The notes: generated by a model from the sequence alone, not told the origin. Positions 1 to 5,653 are shown, counted from the first letter of the stretch. The stretch: 5,986 nucleotides of DNA from an uncultured Hyphomicrobiales bacterium (GCA_903932565.1 CAIZGQ010000532.1:1-5986); one strand, 5' to 3'. Made by a program: numbers and translations.

Positions 1-518
1 AGGCCGGAGGCGAGCCCGCGTTTGTCTGGAAACCATTTCAGCGCATTGCCAACGCACGTGCCATAGACTGCGCCCGCGCCAAGGCCAGCGACAATCATGC
101 CAAGATAATAGCCGCCCGGCGTTGTCGCCTGCGAATTCAGAACCCAACCCACACCGCACAAGATACCGCCGAGCAGGATAACGATGCGTGGGCCGTACCG
201 ATCCACAAACCAGCCTTCAATGGGCACAAGCCAGGTTTCAAACAGCACGAACAGCGTGAAGGCCCATTGAATGGTGGCGCGATCCCACTTGAAGGTTTTC
301 TCGATGTCGGGGACGAAAAACGTCCAACCGTATTGATAATTTGCGATCATCACCATGCAGCCAACGCCAAGTGCGAGCTGCGCCCAGCGATGCCAATCTT
401 TCGCAACCGGCGACGACATGGCGGTCGAACTGGGCGGCGTCACACTACCTGAGGCAGACCCGCTCCGGTCCACAGCATCCCGGCCCAGAGCATCGCGCCC
501 CAATCCATCCTGGCTCAT
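1..518 (-). CDS. oxlT: Oxalate/formate MFS antiporter (OxlT family), N-terminal part, runs off the left edge
   Basis: The visible part is the first 172 residues of a major facilitator transporter; the rest lies beyond position 1. By family knowledge, OxlT-type proteins sit in the inner membrane and exchange oxalate for formate. A hydrophilic, low-complexity tail (residues 1-40, with LGRDA repeated at 6-10 and 11-15) precedes TM1 (about 46-68, containing NYQYGW). The stretch 78-101 carries the WxRAxIQxAFTLFVxFETWLVPIEG pattern that I recognise from OxlT-like antiporters. MFS motif A follows at 102-111 (GWFVDRYGPR), then TM3 to TM5 and KWFPDKRGLASG at 161-172. The start is fixed by a strong GGAGG (526-530) 7 bases upstream; Met34 has no Shine-Dalgarno. 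The family's substrate-binding lysine in TM11 is outside the window, so substrate is inferred from overall resemblance. No oxalate catabolism genes (frc, oxc) are visible nearby. A related monocarboxylate MFS porter is the main alternative. Confidence 0.87.
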   Translation of the reverse strand, partial: MSQDGLGRDALGRDAVDRSGSASGSVTPPSSTAMSSPVAKDWHRWAQLALGVGCMVMIANYQYGWTFFVPDIEKTFKWDRATIQWAFTLFVLFETWLVPIEGWFVDRYGPRIVILLGGILCGVGWVLNSQATTPGGYYLGMIVAGLGAGAVYGTCVGNALKWFPDKRGLASG

Positions 519-525
519 AAAACAC

Positions 526-530
526 CCTCC
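526..530 (-). promoter_or_regulatory. Shine-Dalgarno of the oxalate/formate antiporter
   Basis: Read on the minus strand this is GGAGG, 7 bases before the ATG at 518-516. It decides the start in favour of the long N-terminal tail over Met34. Confidence 0.75.
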
Positions 531-619
531 CCCGGCGCGAGCCGCGAGCCAAAATTTGTTGAGGTCTGGAGGAGCACTGGGCGGATAACAAAAACGTATC
601 TGACAAGCTCTGGACCCAA

Positions 620-639
620 GAGCGCGTTTTGACACGCTC
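620..639. repeat. Interrupted inverted repeat upstream of the antiporter gene
   Basis: GAGCG (620-624) and CGCTC (635-639) are perfect arms. After one mismatch the symmetry continues inward as GT/AC around a TTTG centre. It lies about 100 bases upstream of the antiporter start, a position compatible with a regulator-binding site for that gene. No T-run follows on either strand, so a terminator is unlikely. Confidence 0.3.
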
Positions 640-786
640 ACAAACAGGCTATTGCAATAGAGCGTAAGTCAGGTGTGATAAGCGACGCAAGACCACACGA
701 GGTTGAAATCATGACATGACAGGCGGGAAAAAAGTATGATTTGATTTTTGCAATGCCCACAAATCCAAGTGAGAGATTGTTTCGTA

Positions 787-818
787 CCGCAACGTCATTT
801 TTGAATTTCTCGTTGCGG
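787..818. repeat. 8-bp perfect inverted repeat, 16-base spacer
   Basis: CCGCAACG (787-794) is matched exactly by CGTTGCGG (811-818) around an AT-rich 16-base centre. It lies between two divergently transcribed genes. No T-run follows it. It may be a hairpin or a widely spaced operator; function is unknown. Confidence 0.35.
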
Positions 819-1055
819 ACATTGGAGATTAAGCGTTCAACGCGACAAAGAAGCTTGGTCATTTATGGTTGTGCGATCAATTGCTTTTGATCAGGCTTGC
901 AACATGACGCAGCCATATGGAATTATAACTCAGTCTGTTGCATTGCGATGCGCCTCTTCAAGCTTGCCAACTCAAGTAAATTCATGCGCTTGTCGGAGCA
1001 GTTTGCTCGAATCACAACCAACTGCCCCTTTGGCCCGCCCGCTTGAGACGAAATC

Positions 1056-1844
1056 ATGATCCTGCTTTACGAGCATCCCCTGTCGTCCTATGCGCAAAAG
1101 ATCAAGATTGCCCTGCGCGAAAAGGGGATTCCCTTTAGAGCTGAAATGCCGGAGACGTTCGGCACGGGACGCACGGATGGGCCCCTCGCAGATGCCAGTC
1201 CACGTGGCGAAGTGCCGGTGCTGATTGACGGCGAGGCGAAGATTTTCGAATCCACCATCATCCTGGAATATATTGAGGAACGCTGGCCAAATCCGCCACT
1301 CTTGCCGTCCGACCCGGCTGCGCGGGCCTTTGCCCGCATGACGGAGGATGTCTGCGACACGCAATATGAGGCGGTGAACTGGGGCTATGGCGAAGTGCAT
1401 TGGTTTCAACGCGCAACCGGCGCGCTTGCCGACACCTTGCGGGCGCAGGCTGCCGCGCAGACCAAGGTTCTGCAGGATTGGCTGACGGGCCGTCTGGGCA
1501 CTGCTGACTGGTTTGGTGGACCGGATTTTGGCTGGGCGGACGCAGCTGTCGCTCCCATGGTCAACCGCTCTGTGCATTTTGGCCTCGGGCCCGCGCGCGA
1601 TACCCCACTGGCGCGCTGGCATGGACGTTTGAAAGAGCGGCCCTCTGTCGTTGCGACCTTTGTGGAATTTGATGCAGCGGCCGAGCGCATGGCAGCAGCG
1701 TCCAACATGTACACCACAGGGGGACGCCGTCGCGAATATCGCGATCATCGACTGGAATGGATGATCAAATCTGGCGGGCTCGATGTGGTCCTTGCCGGAC
1801 TCAAGGATCAGAACATCCGCTTCCCCTGGCCACCTGTAGCGTAA
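1056..1844 (+). CDS. Glutathione S-transferase family protein with C-terminal extension
   Basis: This is a cytosolic GST-fold protein of 262 residues. The N-terminal thioredoxin-like domain (about 1-78) begins MILLYEHPLSSYAQKIKIAL. Ser10 or Ser11 sits where Ser-type GSTs place the thiol-activating residue. The cis-proline loop is GEVPVL (Pro54), and ESTIILEYIEE (Glu65-Ser66) matches the motif that binds the gamma-glutamyl part of glutathione. The helical domain (about 85-215) contains FGWADAAVAP (158-167) with the conserved Asp162 of the folding motif. After about residue 218 comes a tail of roughly 45 residues (GGRRREYRDHRLEW to FPWPPVA) that ordinary 200-230-residue GSTs lack. The ribosome-binding site is weak (GAGACG, 1045-1050). 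No catabolic operon surrounds it, so the substrate cannot be told; detoxification or thiol transfer is a family-level guess. A long open frame on the opposite strand is a codon-bias shadow. Confidence 0.88.
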   Translation: MILLYEHPLSSYAQKIKIALREKGIPFRAEMPETFGTGRTDGPLADASPRGEVPVLIDGEAKIFESTIILEYIEERWPNPPLLPSDPAARAFARMTEDVCDTQYEAVNWGYGEVHWFQRATGALADTLRAQAAAQTKVLQDWLTGRLGTADWFGGPDFGWADAAVAPMVNRSVHFGLGPARDTPLARWHGRLKERPSVVATFVEFDAAAERMAAASNMYTTGGRRREYRDHRLEWMIKSGGLDVVLAGLKDQNIRFPWPPVA

Positions 1845-1879
1845 GACCGGCACCGTAATTTTTAAATTGCAGCGATCGC

Positions 1880-1933
1880 CAAATCTTCCATGACAAGCAA
1901 ATCTTGGATGACAAGCAAACCTTGGATGATAAA
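1880..1933. repeat. Three tandem 18-bp direct repeats
   Basis: Copies lie at 1880-1897, 1898-1915 and 1916-1933. Copies 1 and 2 differ at two positions (CC versus GG in the middle), and copy 3 differs from copy 2 at three positions (CAAACC for CAAATC, and TAAA for CAAG at the end). The array starts 36 bases after the GST-like stop codon and is noncoding on the plus strand. It could be a minisatellite formed by slippage or clustered protein-binding sites. The 18-base period equals six codons, but no credible protein covers it. Confidence 0.75.
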
Positions 1934-2080
1934 TGGGTATATTCCGAGGCCCCTTGAATTATCTTTCGTTCAGCGCCTTGGCGCAGCAAAAGATAGCTGA
2001 AACTGCTTTGCAAGTTTGAAAAACGGCTGAAGTCAAAACCCCGATCTCGCCCCTACTTCCCCGGCTCCCCTTGGAACCAA

Positions 2081-2485
2081 TTGCACAATCCCCTGTTGCT
2101 TTTACTCAACAGAAGGATTGATCCCTTGGGCCAAGACGAACCTCTCAACACAGGGCCCCAAGATCGAACGACTTCCAGGACCGCTGGCGCGCACCACCCG
2201 ATCTCAGATTTGATATCTTCGCACGCGCCCGGTCTGCCTACGCTGACAACAGATACGACCCCGTCTCAGCACAGAACGCACACCTTGAACAACGGTGATT
2301 TTGTTTCATCCCGCGATCAAATCAGCAGCGTTGGCCTTCAAACTTGCGACCCAAGGCCAACCGACGTTGCTGGTCTTGCACTCGCATATCCTGTTGGATT
2401 TTCAAAACTCGATGTTCTGGCTGGCGTGGTGGCCTCAACGATGATGCTGGGGCCGCTTCTCGCAGCCTATTGCGGCCGGCTCTGA
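2081..2485 (+). CDS. Doubtful hypothetical ORF (TTG start)
   Basis: An open frame of 134 residues from a TTG codon. I do not recognise it. The first 90 residues are rich in Thr, His, Pro, Ser and Asp, with no secondary-structure pattern that I can defend. The last 27 (KLDVLAGVVASTMMLGPLLAAYCGRL) contain one hydrophobic helix that could cross or anchor to a membrane. There is no ribosome-binding site before the TTG, and the only in-frame ATGs come near the end, so the start is uncertain. Codon use in the second half looks more gene-like than in the first. A chance open frame or a decayed gene is as likely as a real protein. Confidence 0.25.
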   Translation: MHNPLLLLLNRRIDPLGQDEPLNTGPQDRTTSRTAGAHHPISDLISSHAPGLPTLTTDTTPSQHRTHTLNNGDFVSSRDQISSVGLQTCDPRPTDVAGLALAYPVGFSKLDVLAGVVASTMMLGPLLAAYCGRL

Positions 2486-2657
2486 TCGGGCATCAGTGGC
2501 ATGCATGACGCTGTCTTGCGTCACGTCTCCAACGCCTCGGCGCGGGAATTGCGCCATAATTTTCGATATGAAATGCACATTCGCATTTAAAGAGCGGCAA
2601 CGCCTGCGCCGTCAATGCAGCCATTTTTTTTAAATCACGTCAGGAAAAACAAGCCAG

Positions 2658-2912
2658 TTGTCTGAGGTCAAAACAGACGTCCCTTGTGAAAACGGCTTCG
2701 ATTGCATTTCAATTTATGTGAACAAGCTTGGTCGGGAGTATAAAAACAAGTTCATCTTTTATCCGGATTTAAAAAAACAACAGCCAAGCTCTTTATGGCG
2801 TCACGATGGCCCTCCCACGTCGGATATGGAACCTAATTCACGCGGACACGTTGTTGAAAGCAGGCTCTCTTTTGTAGTCGACGCAATTTTTCACTTATGC
2901 ACTCGCCTTTGA
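2658..2912 (+). CDS. Doubtful small ORF (TTG start)
   Basis: An 84-residue open frame with a TTG start and only a poorly spaced AGGA (2642-2645) upstream. The sequence (ENGFDCISIYVNKLGREYKNKFIFYP in its first third) resembles no family that I know. Its codon use is AT-richer than that of the confident genes around it. The stress promoter at 2828-2852 lies inside its last third, which argues that this is a regulatory leader rather than a gene. A recently acquired or decaying gene fragment is the alternative. Confidence 0.2.
   Translation: MSEVKTDVPCENGFDCISIYVNKLGREYKNKFIFYPDLKKQQPSSLWRHDGPPTSDMEPNSRGHVVESRLSFVVDAIFHLCTRL
2828..2852 (+). promoter_or_regulatory. EcfG-type general stress response promoter
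   Basis: GGAAC (2828-2832) and CGTT (2849-2852) are separated by exactly 16 bases. This matches the -35/-10 consensus of the alphaproteobacterial extracytoplasmic sigma factor EcfG (PhyR/NepR/EcfG pathway). Transcription would begin near 2859-2861, giving a leader of about 80 bases before the GlsB/YeaQ-like start at 2940. The downstream gene belongs to a stress-linked family, which makes the match more credible than the motif alone. Confidence 0.7.
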
Positions 2913-2939
2913 AGGCCAGCGCCGATCACGGAGACTATC

Positions 2940-3212
2940 ATGAATATGTCCGGAGAAAGCCTTCTCGTTATTCTGCTCGTCGGCGCCATCGCAGGTTGGC
3001 TTGCAGGACTTATTGTCCGTGGGACAGGCTTTGGATTGCTCGTTGATATCCTCGTTGGAATCGTGGGTGCTTTCATCGCCAGCTGGCTTTTCCCACAGCT
3101 GAATATCCACATGGGATCAGGCATCGTCAGCGCGATCATCTCGTCGACGCTGGGCGCAATCATCCTCCTCTTCATTCTTAAATTGGTGTCGGGACGCGGG
3201 CGCTGGGCCTGA
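2940..3212 (+). CDS. GlsB/YeaQ/YmgE family stress-response membrane protein
   Basis: A 90-residue integral inner-membrane protein of the family formerly called transglycosylase-associated. Three hydrophobic helices are visible (about 8-26, 30-51 and 61-83). The family signature is present: GAIAGWLAG at 15-23, then the glycine-rich run RGTGFGLLVDILVGIVGAFIASWLF at 27-51. The C-terminus is short and basic (SGRGRWA). Length is typical for the family. Members are small stress-induced membrane proteins with no established biochemical activity. GGAG at 2930-2933, 6 bases before the ATG, favours this start over Met3. An EcfG-type promoter about 90 bases upstream predicts induction by general stress. 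The next gene starts 67 bases downstream on the same strand with no terminator between, so the two are probably cotranscribed. Confidence 0.92.
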   Translation: MNMSGESLLVILLVGAIAGWLAGLIVRGTGFGLLVDILVGIVGAFIASWLFPQLNIHMGSGIVSAIISSTLGAIILLFILKLVSGRGRWA

Positions 3213-3256
3213 TCCATTGGCCGGTTTTTCTGAAGATCCGCCAATCGTCTGTTTTA

Positions 3257-3277
3257 GATAATCCAGAAAGGATTATT
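3257..3277 (+). promoter_or_regulatory. AU-rich hairpin occluding a ribosome-binding site
   Basis: ATAATCC (3258-3264) pairs perfectly with GGATTAT (3270-3276) around AGAAA, and G3257 with T3277 can add a wobble pair. The Shine-Dalgarno of the next gene (AAAGGA, 3267-3272) spans the loop and the right arm, and the start codon is 3 bases past the hairpin. In RNA this would partly hide the ribosome-binding site. With five A-U and two G-C pairs it should melt easily, so a thermosensor-like or translation-coupling role is possible but unproven. Confidence 0.45.
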
Positions 3278-3279
3278 CC

Positions 3280-3543
3280 ATGAAGACCATTTCGAAACTT
3301 ACCGCAGCCCTGAGCCTCGGCGTCATATCGTTCACGTCCTTGCCGGCGTTGGCACAGGATATTCCCTCTGAGCTCTTCCAGCAGGCCCGCACGATTTGCC
3401 GGGAAGATGGACGTTGCTTCAACACAAGCGGGCGTCCAATTTACCAGCGACCCGAGCGCCGCGAATGGCGCGAGCGTCGTGATTACGGTGACTATGATGG
3501 CATGCGTCGGGAGCGCGATGTTGATCGTCGCGACCGTTATTAA
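3280..3543 (+). CDS. Small secreted Arg-rich protein, unknown function
   Basis: An 87-residue protein with a clear Sec signal peptide: basic start (MKTISK), hydrophobic core to about residue 20, and signal peptidase I site ALA|Q after residue 25. The mature 62 residues have two cysteines (Cys40 and Cys46, in CREDGRC) that could form a small disulphide loop in the periplasm. After residue 57 comes a strongly charged tail rich in Arg, Asp, Glu and Tyr (RPERREWRERRDYGDYDG to DRRDRY), probably disordered. I do not recognise a named family. AAAGGA (3267-3272) is well spaced from the ATG but lies in a hairpin. The gene ends with tandem stops TAATAG and is followed by an intrinsic terminator. Position behind a GlsB/YeaQ-like gene under an EcfG-type promoter suggests an envelope-stress role. 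The tail could bind a polyanion; that is inference. Confidence 0.8.
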   Translation: MKTISKLTAALSLGVISFTSLPALAQDIPSELFQQARTICREDGRCFNTSGRPIYQRPERREWRERRDYGDYDGMRRERDVDRRDRY

Positions 3544-3568
3544 TAGCGGATTGATCGCTGTCAAATTG

Positions 3569-3600
3569 GGGCCGTCTCACGTGATGAGGCGGCCCTTTTT
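3569..3600 (+). terminator. Intrinsic terminator of the stress operon
   Basis: The arms at 3569-3579 and 3585-3595 form an 11-bp stem (GGGCCG with CGGCCC at the base, one T-G wobble) with a 5-base loop CGTGA, followed at once by TTTTT (3596-3600). It lies 26 bases after the secreted-protein stop codon and closes the two-gene unit. Confidence 0.93.
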
Positions 3601-3627
3601 CGTTTGCCGCAACGTCACTTGGCACAC

Positions 3628-3657
3628 TTGACAATTGCCTAGCTTACCTTCCGTAAG
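3628..3657 (+). promoter_or_regulatory. Possible promoter/operator upstream of the chemoreceptor
   Basis: TTGACA (3628-3633) is a perfect -35 hexamer, but the -10 region at 16-18 bases (around CCGTAA/CGTAAG, 3651-3657) is poor. The same place holds an inverted repeat CTTAC-cttcc-GTAAG (3643-3657). A weak promoter that needs an activator, or a chance match, are both possible. It is the only -35-like element I see in the 175 bases before the chemoreceptor gene. Confidence 0.3.
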
Positions 3658-3724
3658 ACACTGAAATATTGAAAGATTTGGCACCGGGTTCAAATTGCAT
3701 TCACGTCTTCTTAAGCATACAGGC

Positions 3725-3736
3725 GCAAAGCTTTGC
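3725..3736. repeat. 12-bp perfect palindrome upstream of the chemoreceptor
   Basis: GCAAAGCTTTGC is fully self-complementary and lies 40 bases before the chemoreceptor start codon. It is a candidate dimeric regulator site, but short palindromes also occur by chance. Confidence 0.3.
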
Positions 3737-3775
3737 AATACGACTGCCTCAAAACTTAGATGACGAGCAAATGTC

Positions 3776-5410
3776 ATGACCAGCGCCTCAACCCATATGA
3801 GCGAACGCCTCGAATTCATGAAATTTGATGCGCCCTCCCGGCAGTTGCTTCGCGAATTGCAGCCAATCCTGAAATCAACGATCGATGCAGCGCTGTCTGA
3901 ATTTTACGATCAGGTCCGCAAAACGCCCGAAACCAAGCGCTTTTTCACAGACGAGGCGCGTGTCAATTCAGCCAAGAAGCGTCAGGAATCCCATTGGGAT
4001 TCCCTTGCTTCGGGTGACTTCAGCGAAACTTACGCCAAGGCGGTAAAGACTGTTGGCGACACGCATGCGCGGATCGGCCTTGAACCACGCTGGTATATTG
4101 GCGGCTATGCGATTGTCACCGACCATCTCATCAAGGCCATCGTGACAGATCGAGAATCGTCCCTCCTCAAGCGCATCAAAAATAAGCCCGAGCAATTGGG
4201 CGCACTTCTGGGCGTGCTGGTGAAAGCGGTCCTCCTTGATATGGACCTTGCCATTTCCACTTACCTCGAAGCGTTGGAAGAAAAGCGCCAGTTGGCAGAA
4301 GCCGCGCGGGCCGAAACCCTGCGTCTCCAGGTTGAAGCTTTGACCATCATGTCTGGTTCGTTGGCGCAAATGGCTGGCGGCAATCTCACCGCCCGCGTGA
4401 CCGAGACTATTGGCGCCGACTTTGGCCCCATGAAGGACGATTTCAACAGCACGGCTGCCAAGTTGCAGGAGGTCATTCAACAGGTTCTGACCTCTGTCGC
4501 GACCATTGAGAGCGGCAATCGCGAGATCGCCCAGGCGTCTGATGATCTCTCGCGCCGCACGGAGCAGCAGGCGGCCTCCTTGGAAGAAACCAACGCCGCG
4601 CTTGCCCAAATTACGGAGGGCGTAAAAACCACCACCTCGGGCGTCGCGCATGCGCGCGAAGTTGCAGCCACCGCCACGCGCGATGCAACGTTGACCAGCG
4701 ATATCGTCGGAAAATCCAAATCGGCAATGGAACAGATACAAAAAGCAACAGCGGAAATCGGAAAAATTACAGATGTGATTGATGAAATTGCGTTCCAGAC
4801 CAGCCTGCTCGCCCTGAATGCCGGTGTCGAGGCGGCGCGCGCCGGTGACAGCGGGCGGGGATTTGCCGTCGTCGCGCAGGAAGTTCGCTCCCTCGCCGAC
4901 CGCGCGTCTGTATCAGCCAAAGACATCAAGGGGCTGATTGATGCGGCGCGCACCAGCGTTGCCGAAGGCGCTGGCCTTGTCGAAAGCACAGAGCAAGCGC
5001 TGGGCCGCTTTGTCTCGCAAGTCAAAGAGATCAATACGATCATCGGTGATATTGCGGAAACCGCGCAGGAGCAATCCAACGGGTTGAGTGAAGTGAATAC
5101 AGCTATCAGCGATCTCGACCATGCAACGCAGCAGAATGCGGCCATGGTCGAGCAGGCAACTGCGGCCACACAATCGTTGTCGCTTGAAGCCGAAAAACTC
5201 TCGGCCCAGCTCACATTCTTCAACGTGGGGGCAATGCCGCGCGGCAGCGCGTCGCGTTATGAGCCGCCACGTCATGCGGCGTCGCGCGCGCACCCGAAAG
5301 CAGGACCTGCGAAACAAGAGCAGTTGCGATTGGAACCAGTCCGACGCGTCGCCAACGGCGCACCCGCGCGGCCCATGGCAAGCAACGACATGCAATGGGC
5401 CGATTTCTGA
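3776..5410 (+). CDS. Globin-coupled methyl-accepting chemotaxis protein (HemAT-type)
   Basis: A soluble 544-residue chemoreceptor with no membrane helix. Residues about 15-170 form a haem-binding sensor globin; VGDTHARIGLEPRWYIGGY (93-111) is the signature around proximal His97, and Tyr44 is near the position expected for the distal B10 tyrosine. A linker coil leads to a HAMP-like segment (about 190-240, GSLAQMAGGNLTARV). The signalling domain (about 245-480) has methylation helix 1 (RTEQQAASLEETNAALAQI), the tip IDEIAFQTSLLALNAGVEAARAG and GRGFAVVAQEVRSLA, then helix 2. The tip has Ser343 where FQTNLLALNA is usual. The protein ends in a flexible basic tail and QWADF, which fits the CheR-tethering pentapeptide pattern. 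Oxygen binding at the haem would set CheA activity (aerotaxis). The start at 3776 has a weak GACGAG upstream; Met8 (3797) is the alternative. No che genes adjoin it. Confidence 0.95.
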   Translation: MTSASTHMSERLEFMKFDAPSRQLLRELQPILKSTIDAALSEFYDQVRKTPETKRFFTDEARVNSAKKRQESHWDSLASGDFSETYAKAVKTVGDTHARIGLEPRWYIGGYAIVTDHLIKAIVTDRESSLLKRIKNKPEQLGALLGVLVKAVLLDMDLAISTYLEALEEKRQLAEAARAETLRLQVEALTIMSGSLAQMAGGNLTARVTETIGADFGPMKDDFNSTAAKLQEVIQQVLTSVATIESGNREIAQASDDLSRRTEQQAASLEETNAALAQITEGVKTTTSGVAHAREVAATATRDATLTSDIVGKSKSAMEQIQKATAEIGKITDVIDEIAFQTSLLALNAGVEAARAGDSGRGFAVVAQEVRSLADRASVSAKDIKGLIDAARTSVAEGAGLVESTEQALGRFVSQVKEINTIIGDIAETAQEQSNGLSEVNTAISDLDHATQQNAAMVEQATAATQSLSLEAEKLSAQLTFFNVGAMPRGSASRYEPPRHAASRAHPKAGPAKQEQLRLEPVRRVANGAPARPMASNDMQWADF

Positions 5411-5427
5411 ACGTCGCCTGAGACATT

Positions 5428-5468
5428 TAAAAGACGGCTCGCGAGTCATGCCCGCGGGCCGTCTTTTA
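5428..5468 (+). terminator. Intrinsic terminator of the chemoreceptor gene
   Basis: AAAAGACGGC (5429-5438) pairs perfectly with GCCGTCTTTT (5458-5467). A T-G wobble and CGCG/CGCG (5440-5443 with 5453-5456) extend the stem to about 15 bp around a 9-base loop. T5428 with A5468 adds a closing pair. The right arm ends in TTTT and the left arm begins with AAAA, so it can act in both directions. It starts 18 bases after the stop codon. Confidence 0.93.
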
Positions 5469-5631
5469 TTTGTCATGTGGTCAGGTTGATATCTGCAAAT
5501 TACGAAATTCATCAAGCGAACACATCAAGATGAACCGGCATTGAACACCATCAACATTTGAAAATATCTTATTCTGCTGTCACCTTAAAATAAATTAGGC
5601 CATAAGAGCGCAAGTTAAATCTGAAATAGCA

Positions 5632-5653
5632 AAAATGAACATTCATTCATTTT
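5632..5653. promoter_or_regulatory. TetR-operator-like inverted repeat
   Basis: AAAATGAA (5632-5639) and TTCATTTT (5646-5653) are perfect 8-bp arms around CATTCA. A nested pair ATGAA-CA-TTCAT (5635-5646) gives a second symmetry. AT-rich palindromes of the ATGAACATTCAT type are common operators of TetR-family repressors. The right arm abuts and overlaps the possible -35 at 5652-5657, the usual arrangement for repression. No TetR gene is visible in the window. Confidence 0.4.

Larger units (their letters stand above)
519..1055. other. Intergenic region with divergent gene starts and inverted repeats
   Basis: This gap separates the minus-strand antiporter from the plus-strand GST-like gene, so it should hold promoters for both. 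Inverted repeats are present at 620-639, 787-818 and 875-892. A -10-like TATAAC at 924-929 could serve the GST-like gene, but I see no good -35 at 16-18 bases from it. Short ORFs in the gap (for example 638-862 minus and 865-1059 plus) have no homology that I recognise and no convincing ribosome-binding sites. I found no RNA gene. Confidence 0.5.
1845..2939. other. Gene-poor 1.1-kb region
   Basis: This stretch contains no gene that I recognise. It holds three tandem 18-bp repeats (1880-1933), small inverted repeats (GCGCC/GGCGC at 1973-1984, TGACGC/GCGTCA at 2506-2523, GGCGC/GCGCC at 2539-2555, AAATGC/GCATTT at 2571-2588), an 8-base T run at 2624-2631, two doubtful TTG-start ORFs (2081-2485 and 2658-2912) and an EcfG-type promoter (2828-2852). 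No stem directly precedes the T run, so I do not call a terminator there. Confidence 0.5.

Noticed and set aside
865..1059. A 64-codon plus-strand frame whose stop overlaps the GST-like start as ATGA
   Set aside because: The overlap suggests coupling, but the frame has no good ribosome-binding site, odd Ser/Cys-rich composition and no recognisable homology.
972..1853. A 293-codon open frame on the minus strand opposite the GST-like gene
   Set aside because: The plus strand encodes a clear GST fold with its conserved motifs; the antisense frame has no recognisable domain and is a codon-bias shadow.
1880..1933. The three 18-bp direct repeats considered as a CRISPR array
   Set aside because: The repeats are contiguous with no unique spacers and are shorter than CRISPR repeats.
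1961..1994. Hairpin ATCTTT...GCGCC-TT-GGCGC...AAAGAT after the GST-like gene, considered as a terminator
   Set aside because: The 2-base loop and unmatched bases between the two stems make it weak, and no T-run follows; it is also over 100 bases past the stop codon.
2506..2523. TGACGC-N6-GCGTCA inverted repeat considered as a terminator for the ORF at 2081-2485
   Set aside because: No T-run follows, and the ORF itself is doubtful.
3968..5223. Long minus-strand frames (257 and 248 codons) opposite the chemoreceptor
   Set aside because: They mirror the globin and signalling domains on the plus strand and show no domain of their own.
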